Below are positions 57,713-64,000 of a stretch of DNA of 64,000 nucleotides, in pieces. This DNA comes from Platerodrilus igneus (taxonomy: Eukaryota > Arthropoda > Insecta > Coleoptera > Lycidae). A program made the translations under genes and the position numbers. The notes below the pieces were generated by a model that was not told the origin of the DNA, did no database searches, and saw nothing but the letters and a program-made list of their open reading frames with translations. Within the stretch, counting starts at the first letter, position 1; each line of letters opens with the position of its first letter. The DNA lies in the NCBI GenBank assembly GCA_036346225.1, contig JARFIW010000881.1:1527001-1591000 (forward strand), given 5' to 3'.

Positions 57713-58366
57713 TTTGATACCTTTCTAGAAGTGCCACGCCCTTGCTTGTATGGCTTAAACAATAATGCAGCTCCTTTCTTGTAGGACTTTAAAAACATTT
57801 TACTTCCTTTTTCTCTACTGCTATTACAATTTCTGCAGCACCACCTGCTAAGGCTCCTAAAGCACTTAGTCCGGCAAATATTGAAATCAGTGGTAAAAAG
57901 TCGCTTTTCTGCGGGCCTAATATAATACGTGGGAGTTTGATTTTCTTTTGATTTTCAACTCTTTTCCCAACACGGATACCAATTTCGAGTAACTTCTTTA
58001 AACTGTCAGATCCCATCCGATCAATTGCTGCTCGTATTTCCTTTAAAAAACCTCCTTTGAAATTTATTTTCTTCTTTTTCATACCCCATCCCTAATTTTC
58101 TTTTAGCTCTCATGGTGTTTGTGACGAACCAAGCAGTAGCCTTTCGTCAAACTTTGCGTTTTTTGATTTTACTCGCTTCTGAGTTCATTTTTCTAAAATT
58201 TCGAGAGATCGTCGGGATATTTAGAGTAAGCAATGTCGCAGTCTCTACACAAGCGGCCCAATTCGTTGATTCCAGGATCGCCTCGGGCTAACCGTTCTTC
58301 CAGTCTAGACCCTGAACCGCAAAAGTGATAAGACGGAATGTGAGGCTTTATTGACCAGTCCACCAT
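57708..58366 (-). pseudogene. minor capsid protein with PLA2-like domain and hydrophobic C-terminal segment
   Basis: Starts at ATG 58364-58366 (MVDWSIKPHIPSYHF). The PLA2-like domain shows the calcium-loop pattern YHFCGSGSRLEERLARGDPG and the active-site helix LCRDCDIAYSK, where the catalytic His of the usual HD pair is Cys. A basic linker with TAWFVTNTMRAKRKLGMG follows, then, in another frame (58082-57789), LPLISIFAGLSALGALAGG, a hydrophobic glycine-rich segment, and KKGAALLFKPYKQGRG at the end. Parvoviruses and Polinton-like viruses use such PLA2 domains to breach endosomal membranes. The His loss plus two frameshifts mean it is inactive. It sits directly upstream of the protease, as expected for a virion gene cluster. 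Confidence 0.75.
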
Positions 58367-58779
58367 CTGAATTCACAATTATGTATGAGTGCACATCAAC
58401 AAACAACAACTGAATGAGCAATATCCACAAACATTTCTATTTATACTTTTAAAAAATACATTTTACATATAAATACATTAATTTACAAGTTATGCTGGTA
58501 TTCTTTCGGTGTTAACATTAAGTTATGATTTTGCAGTACATATATTCAAATGGTAGGTAGCTCCTCGATATGCAAATTATAACACCTTTACAATAATCTA
58601 ACATAACATTTTTTGCGGATCTATGTATTTCAACTGTATGCAAAAATTGTGTTATTAATGTATAGCATACCGAATAATCTGTTTTGATGTATGTATTGTT
58701 CTTTTTTCAATAGACAGTTAATAATAAATCGTGATGTCCCACTTAAACACTTTTATAAATAAGATTAGCAAGCGGTATA

Positions 58780-59930
58780 TGTATAGATTTGTTTAATGGA
58801 TTAATCTGTGCAAATACAGTACTTAATCAATGTTACTAGAAGATTTATGCAAATATTTGTTATTGAGACAAATAAAAATTTAATTTGTAAACGACTGCAT
58901 TAGGTTTAATGGATTAACTTAGTAGATTTATACAAATATTACCATAAATTAGAGGAAGAATTTGCATGTGTATTCCTTATGAGAGGAAAGGAAAGATTTC
59001 AATAGATTAATCGTGAGTATATGTACTATTATAAATAGATTTAGGCATATCCTGATAGTTGAGCCTTCCTAGTTCAGCATTTATCTACTGTTTCTCATAA
59101 TTATTATCGAATTATGTGGTTCTATTTAGCATTGTATAATAGAAGATGAATTGTAGTAGATCTATATTATTCAATACTATTACTAGATGTGCGAATATTT
59201 GCTAATATGGTGGTAATTGAGTAGATTTATAAAAATATCACCATAAATTAACGGAAGCATTTGCATGTGTATTCCCTATAGAAGGGTTTTAATGGATTAA
59301 TCGTTTGCGATTGTGGCAAATAAGAATTTAATTTGTAAACGATTGCATTAAGTTTAATAGATTAATCTAGTAGATTTATACAAATACCACCATAAATTAG
59401 CAGAAGAATTTGCAGATCCGGTGGTCCTGTGGAAGGATGCTGAGGTTCTGGGGAAGGATGTCGGGGTCCAACGGTGTCGAGGGCACGATCCATGCCGGAG
59501 GCTAGAAATGACTAGTTGAAGAAAACTATTGTGCAGATTTAAGATGACAATGTTATCTAATACTGTTACTAGATGTGCGAATGATGTGGTAATATGGTGG
59601 AAGGGTATACTGCAAAATAAAAGCAAATTAGAATTTAATTAAATTATTCATGCCTGGGGCTAAAGAATGTTAAGTTGAAGAAAACTACTGTGCAGATTTA
59701 TGATGACAATGCTATTTAATACTGTTACTAGAAGTGCACCTATTTTTGCAAGTGTGGTGGTGGTGGTGTGTGGTGACGGTCCAGATTAGGATGCCGAAAG
59801 CACGATCCATGCCGGAGGATAAAAAATGCTTAGTTAAAGAAAACTATTGTGCAGATTTTATTACTAGATGTGCGAATATTTTTGCAAGTGTGGTAGTGGT
59901 GCGTGTTGGTGGTGGGTGTAGAACTGACAT
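58780..59930. repeat. complex tandem repeat region
   Basis: Two nested families. About 200-bp blocks at 58855-59000 and 59195-59420 share AATTTAATTTGTAAACGA, AGATTTATACAAATA and CCATAAATTAGMRGAAGAAT-like tracts. From 59488, three units of about 160 bp share CATGCCGGAGG, GTTGAAGAAAACTATTGTGC and TTACTAGATGTGCGAA (59488, 59648, 59808). The later units are rich in GGTGGT. No coding meaning was seen. Confidence 0.7.
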
Positions 59931-62385
59931 CCTCCCTCTACTGAGATATATTCTTATAATAATATTTACAGATAGGGTTCTCCATACTGTCATACACAAC
60001 CTTAAATTTCCATGCGTAACTTAAGTTTATCCGATTATTCGATCACCCAGAGTGATTTTTTCGGTTCGGTGGCACTAGGACAGGTATTCTCCGACCATAG
60101 CCCTTGGACTCCATTCGACCATTATTCTCCTTCTGCCGAGAGTTAATTAGCTAGCATGCCTTGTTATTTACAGTTGAGGTCAACGGCAATCTTCAAGATA
60201 ACAGAATTTTGGGCCAGGTATATCACCCAGCCGCTCTATCAAATATCTACATAGTTTTCGAGACGAAGACTGCACGTAACCATGTAAAGCAGATTGAAAT
60301 TCCTAATTCAACTGTTTGAATAAAAGAATACAGAAGAGTCAAAATAATAAACAGATTAAAATAGTATATACGTGTAGTTATATTCTTATCCGATAGTTTT
60401 AAAAGTAAGTTTGATTGTAAGTTAAGGAATAAAAGAGTTTAACGTTGGGTTGTAAATGCTGTATAAATTAAAAGTAGACTTGATCATTTTAATTAATATC
60501 TTTTTACGATAAGACTTTCATTTTAATCTTACAGGTTCGGCAGGAAAAAGGAGAATTAATGTTTATGTGTACAATCGATTTTTTCATTGAGGACAGATGC
60601 AATTTTAAACTAATACGGCTTTATTCATACTATTATGCCCTATATTTAAAACTTTGGCAAATAGCAAACACGGAAAATGTCTGCAATACATAAATTTATA
60701 AGAATTAGTTAGACTTAGCGGATTATATAGATTCCAGCAACGGTTCTGCGACTACTCGTCAAATATAATATAGCAAAAAAACAGTCTTGCAATAGAAATT
60801 GTATTCCAAACCAATTGTAGTTAAAAGGGTGACATTAAAAGTACTATTTTTATGGGCAACAATACTATATAGCAAAATTTTTGGTTACAGTTACTGTTGA
60901 TTCTATAATATTTGAGGGTTCAACTTATGTAATATCTTTTATATATAACATTCTATAATAAACAAAAATTCCTTATCTTAGAGACGTACTTTTTACTCAC
61001 GAACTAATCATTACCAATATCAGATAATAGTGTTTACTCACTCGACTACACTTTTAACCGACCGACGACATGAAACAAAGAGTTTGAGATTGTGTGCAGT
61101 TACCATTTATATATTCTCATCGTTTGTGCAATTCCAATCAGTTTCTTAGGGCAATCGTGATCGGAAGTCCCAAGAGAAACACACTCAAAAAGATAAGACG
61201 TTGATGACGTTAACATATTTTGCTTTTGCAGCCCTTGATCGGGAAGAGCACGCGATTACTATTGCTCCTTGATTGTTTCTATGATACCCTAGCGCCGTCC
61301 AAACCACTTCGTTTGTATACTTCGCATGGGCTGCTATAGAGATCTATTTGTAAATTTCAGTTTCCGAATATACTTTCCACATAGCAGAAAAACATTACGT
61401 TAAGTACACTATTAACAACCATACAAATCAATATGAACAAATCCAACATTTGCAACAACTTTACAGATTTTCGAGACAAGAAAACTAGAAAACAAAAGTT
61501 TTTAAAATTTTTCCACCTTCTAGTACTATGACGATTTTATATATGTCAACATTATTTTCAAGAGAGTAAAAGTTACAAAATGTATGAGTCGCCATCTTTA
61601 CTAATACGGATAGCCTGTAATAAAGAAAATATTGTGACGCACTGTATATCCCGCATACGTTATTTTGCTAAAAGATTATAATTTCTTCTACTTAATAGGA
61701 AAGTAGCAGGTTGTAGTGCATAACCAGTATTAATTTGAGCTTTACGCTTAATATACCGATACCGACAGCGGTAGGTATGCTATCCAATAAAGTTCGAACG
61801 CAATGTGGAAGGAATTTTGCGATGCCCTCTAACTAACTAAAGCTATGCGAAACGCGATCCAGTTTCTAATTATAGCTACTCGCTCTCTAGCCACGCATCT
61901 AAAGCATTTGACTACAAATCCGAATGGACTGTGGCAATTGAAATTAATCACTAAAGTCGAGGTTTCCAATCGAAATATTTCTTCTTCGAATCAGATTTCA
62001 CAGGCCTCAAGAGCACGAAATCGTTTAATACTGATAGATTTAGTTATTATGCGGAATGTATAAATAAACTTAGCTAGAACACTTATACTCTGAGTAATTT
62101 ATGTTTATACTCTACATTAAGGAATAACAGCAGTATAAATACTGCCCTACACAGGAATTTTTTGTGAGGGAGTCTATACAAAATAAATTAAATTAATTTG
62201 CCTCACAAAGAGACATATGCATTACGGAACAAAGTATGGTAAATAGGATATCGGCATTTGATATATAGTATACTTCTAAATTTCAGTCATTAATAATTAT
62301 CATTACAAGAGGCAGTATAGTTTTACAAAGGCATCCAAAGTGTATAAATTTGCACACTTTATTAAGCACCATAGAATATAAAAAT
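59930..62385. other. stretch without a recognised gene
   Basis: About 2.4 kb with no conserved motif, RNA or repeat recognised. A frame at 61845-62063 has no recognisable domain. Confidence 0.45.
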
Positions 62386-62389
62386 AATA

Positions 62390-62705
62390 TAGGTATCATA
62401 AAATAAAGTTAAGTCTCTCGACGAAAGCGCAAATCTATTAATTACTTCTACAATTGGAACTTTAATTTCCTTGTAAATAATTAATGAAGCAAGTCCAGTT
62501 AATCCCTCACTTACTAATTGAATTTCTAAGATAGATTTTAATCCCCTTCATTGTCAGGAATGTCCTCTCTGGAGTTGCAGTGGGTACAGACGAGATACAA
62601 AAAACTTTCAGCATACTGCAAATATTTAAAAATATTGTTTGGTTGCCCAATTTTATTAACCCTAAAAGATTTTCTGGAATATCTTCGTCGTGACTCCCCA
62701 CTAAC
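62390..62705 (-). pseudogene. hAT transposase C-terminal fragment
   Basis: The minus strand reads NICSMLKVFCISSVPTATPE followed by RTFLTMKGIKIYLRNSIS, the hAT dimerisation block in which V.TA..ERTFS.L...K.YLR is diagnostic. After a stop and a frame change GLASLIIYKEI and VPIVEVINRFALSSR continue the domain. Only the last 100 residues or so remain; no catalytic core is present. Confidence 0.82.
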
Positions 62706-63192
62706 GTCATTTTAAAAGAAAATTATGATTCAAGCACGCTTCGGTATAAAAATTCACACCAAACTGTTACTTTGAGGAATGTACTGATAGCTCATTAAAG
62801 GCACGTGGGAGTTCTTCTACTCAAATCGAGAAATGTTGCTTATTGAAGTAACCAGCCAAGTGAAATTGAACTTCGTCACTGAAGATTTTTTTGTGATTAA
62901 AATCCGTTTCACTTTCGACATCCAATCAACTAAGTGTGTTCGTCCTTCTTGAGGCAAAGACTTTTATACAAAATTTCCCAAAGGATTAGTGGTGAAACGG
63001 CTAGTTGTTAGAACGATAACGTATGGGGGTGCTCTGGTTCTGTGACCTACTTTCCTTAACTGCAGCCACGTTCATCATTGAACGACTATAAGGATTTCTC
63101 ACGTATGGTGTTTCCTCTACCAGTGAATTAACTTTCAATTTTCTTAAAAAATTCGCAAATACACTTGATAGTAGGAGGATTATGCTTACCAA
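62706..63192 (-). pseudogene. mariner-type (DUF4817-like) transposase fragment
   Basis: Minus-strand blocks: SRSMMNVAAVKESRSQNQST (63090), an SFGKFCIKVF-like helix-turn-helix end, then KIFSDEVQFHLAGYFNKQHF with the first catalytic aspartate (62890), VEELPRAFNELSVHSSKVTV and WCEF. The order equals the middle of arthropod mariner-type transposases. Several stops are present. It runs straight into the hAT fragment in the same orientation, an accidental junction of two transposon types. Confidence 0.8.
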
Positions 63193-63194
63193 AA

Positions 63195-64000
63195 CAAGAA
63201 CATAATTTGCGGTTTCTTATCGTAAAATTTTCTCCATCTTTATGCGTATTAATTATTATTATAGGTTGCTCAAGGTAATACTATATCATTTAGTAAATGG
63301 TAATGCTTCAATATGACATTTATTAAATACAACCCTTTGCCGTTTATCATAAACAAAATTGCGGATTCATAAAAACTAAGTTGTTATTGGAAGACTTTTT
63401 ATATATGTTTAAAAAGGAGATAATCGTATGTACTTTGTAAGTGTTTGTTGATAGGATAAGTTTCGATTTTTTTTTGCTAAATAATAAAACCGCTTTATTC
63501 AGACTCTTTTATTACTAAAACCAAATAAGATTGCAATTTTGTAATAGTTTTATTTTATTTAATTAATTTAATCGCGTTTGGTAACTTTGCCCCAAGGGAG
63601 GAGAGAAAACAATTCTGGCATCACGATGCAAGCACAATTGTACCAGTTATCCAAGAAAACAAGTCTGAAATTCTAGAGATGAAACGGCTGTAACGGTTCT
63701 AAATTTTTAATTATAATGGTGAACGCCTTTAAAATAATAGTGCACGTAAAAACGGAAATTTATAACATTAAAGCGACTTAAGATATTTGAGCGTACGAGA
63801 TAGAACTATAAAATAGTGTTGTGCCGACGGCTAACTTGGCCATTACCCCAAGGGAAAGTATGAGAAGGGTAAGATTGAAATATTCTTTAATAAACAAAAT
63901 AAAGTGAAGTTGGACGTAACTGTATTTAACAAGTATTAAACAAAATTTAATTTTAGGGTAGATACAGAAACCCTTACGGAGTAGATAATTTTAAAATTTT
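63195..64000. other. stretch without a recognised gene
   Basis: AT-rich with no motif recognised. A weak similarity between 63595-63640 and 63840-63880 (CCCCAAGGGA) is too short to interpret. Confidence 0.4.

Noticed and set aside
1..64000. CRISPR arrays, bacterial operons, ribosome-binding sites
   Set aside because: No regularly spaced repeat-spacer structure or prokaryotic gene organisation; content is eukaryotic mobile elements.

Overview
The window is AT-rich, repeat-dense eukaryotic DNA, most likely from an arthropod and probably an insect. The evidence is the mix of mobile elements: RTE-like and CR1/Jockey-like non-LTR retrotransposons, piggyBac, hAT and mariner-type transposases, a tRNA-derived SINE family, fold-back elements and Polinton/adintovirus-like virus genes. 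I found no host protein-coding gene with a credible exon structure. Nearly all readable coding sequence belongs to mobile elements or endogenous virus-like elements, and most of it carries stops and frameshifts. Family names come from motifs read by eye; no database search was run.

Layout. 1-7 kb: mariner-type and piggyBac relics (minus strand) and one arm of a long inverted repeat (4.8-5.9 kb) whose partner is at 14.6-15.6 kb. 7-11.6 kb: a cluster of RTE-like retrotransposon ends and one longer copy, with a tandem SINE dimer inserted. 15.6-18.1 kb: a second RTE-like family, followed by two old SINEs. 19.5-22.4 kb: a tRNA-Lys-like relic, a SINE, a long palindromic element between AT runs and a short minisatellite. 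23.8-27.6 kb: the best-preserved gene block, a two-ORF non-LTR retrotransposon on the minus strand. 30.1-33.2 kb: a diverged repeat array containing a SINE and a mariner-type fold-back element. 35.7-36.6 kb: a 9-bp minisatellite.

36.8-40.9 kb: a virus-like cluster. On the minus strand a capsid-like gene is followed two bases later by a small conserved gene. On the plus strand lie an A32/FtsK-like packaging ATPase and an accompanying structural-type gene that is split by a SINE with a clear target-site duplication. 42-43.8 kb: a mariner-type element with about 240-bp inverted terminal repeats. 45.6-52.2 kb: a CGATACGTAT repeat, gag-like and integrase-like relics, a fold-back element and a tRNA-like sequence between AT runs. 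53.5-58.4 kb: a GC-rich minisatellite and a second virus-like cluster on the minus strand (minor capsid protein with a PLA2-like domain, adenain-like protease, then a second capsid-like gene), interrupted by a SINE and RTE-like copies. 58.8-59.9 kb: tandem repeats. 62.4-63.2 kb: hAT and mariner-type relics.

The most interesting content is the two virus-like clusters. Together they carry recognisable pieces of a virion module: major capsid-like protein, packaging ATPase, maturation protease and PLA2-bearing minor capsid protein. I saw no protein-primed DNA polymerase. All copies are damaged and should be read as endogenous relics.
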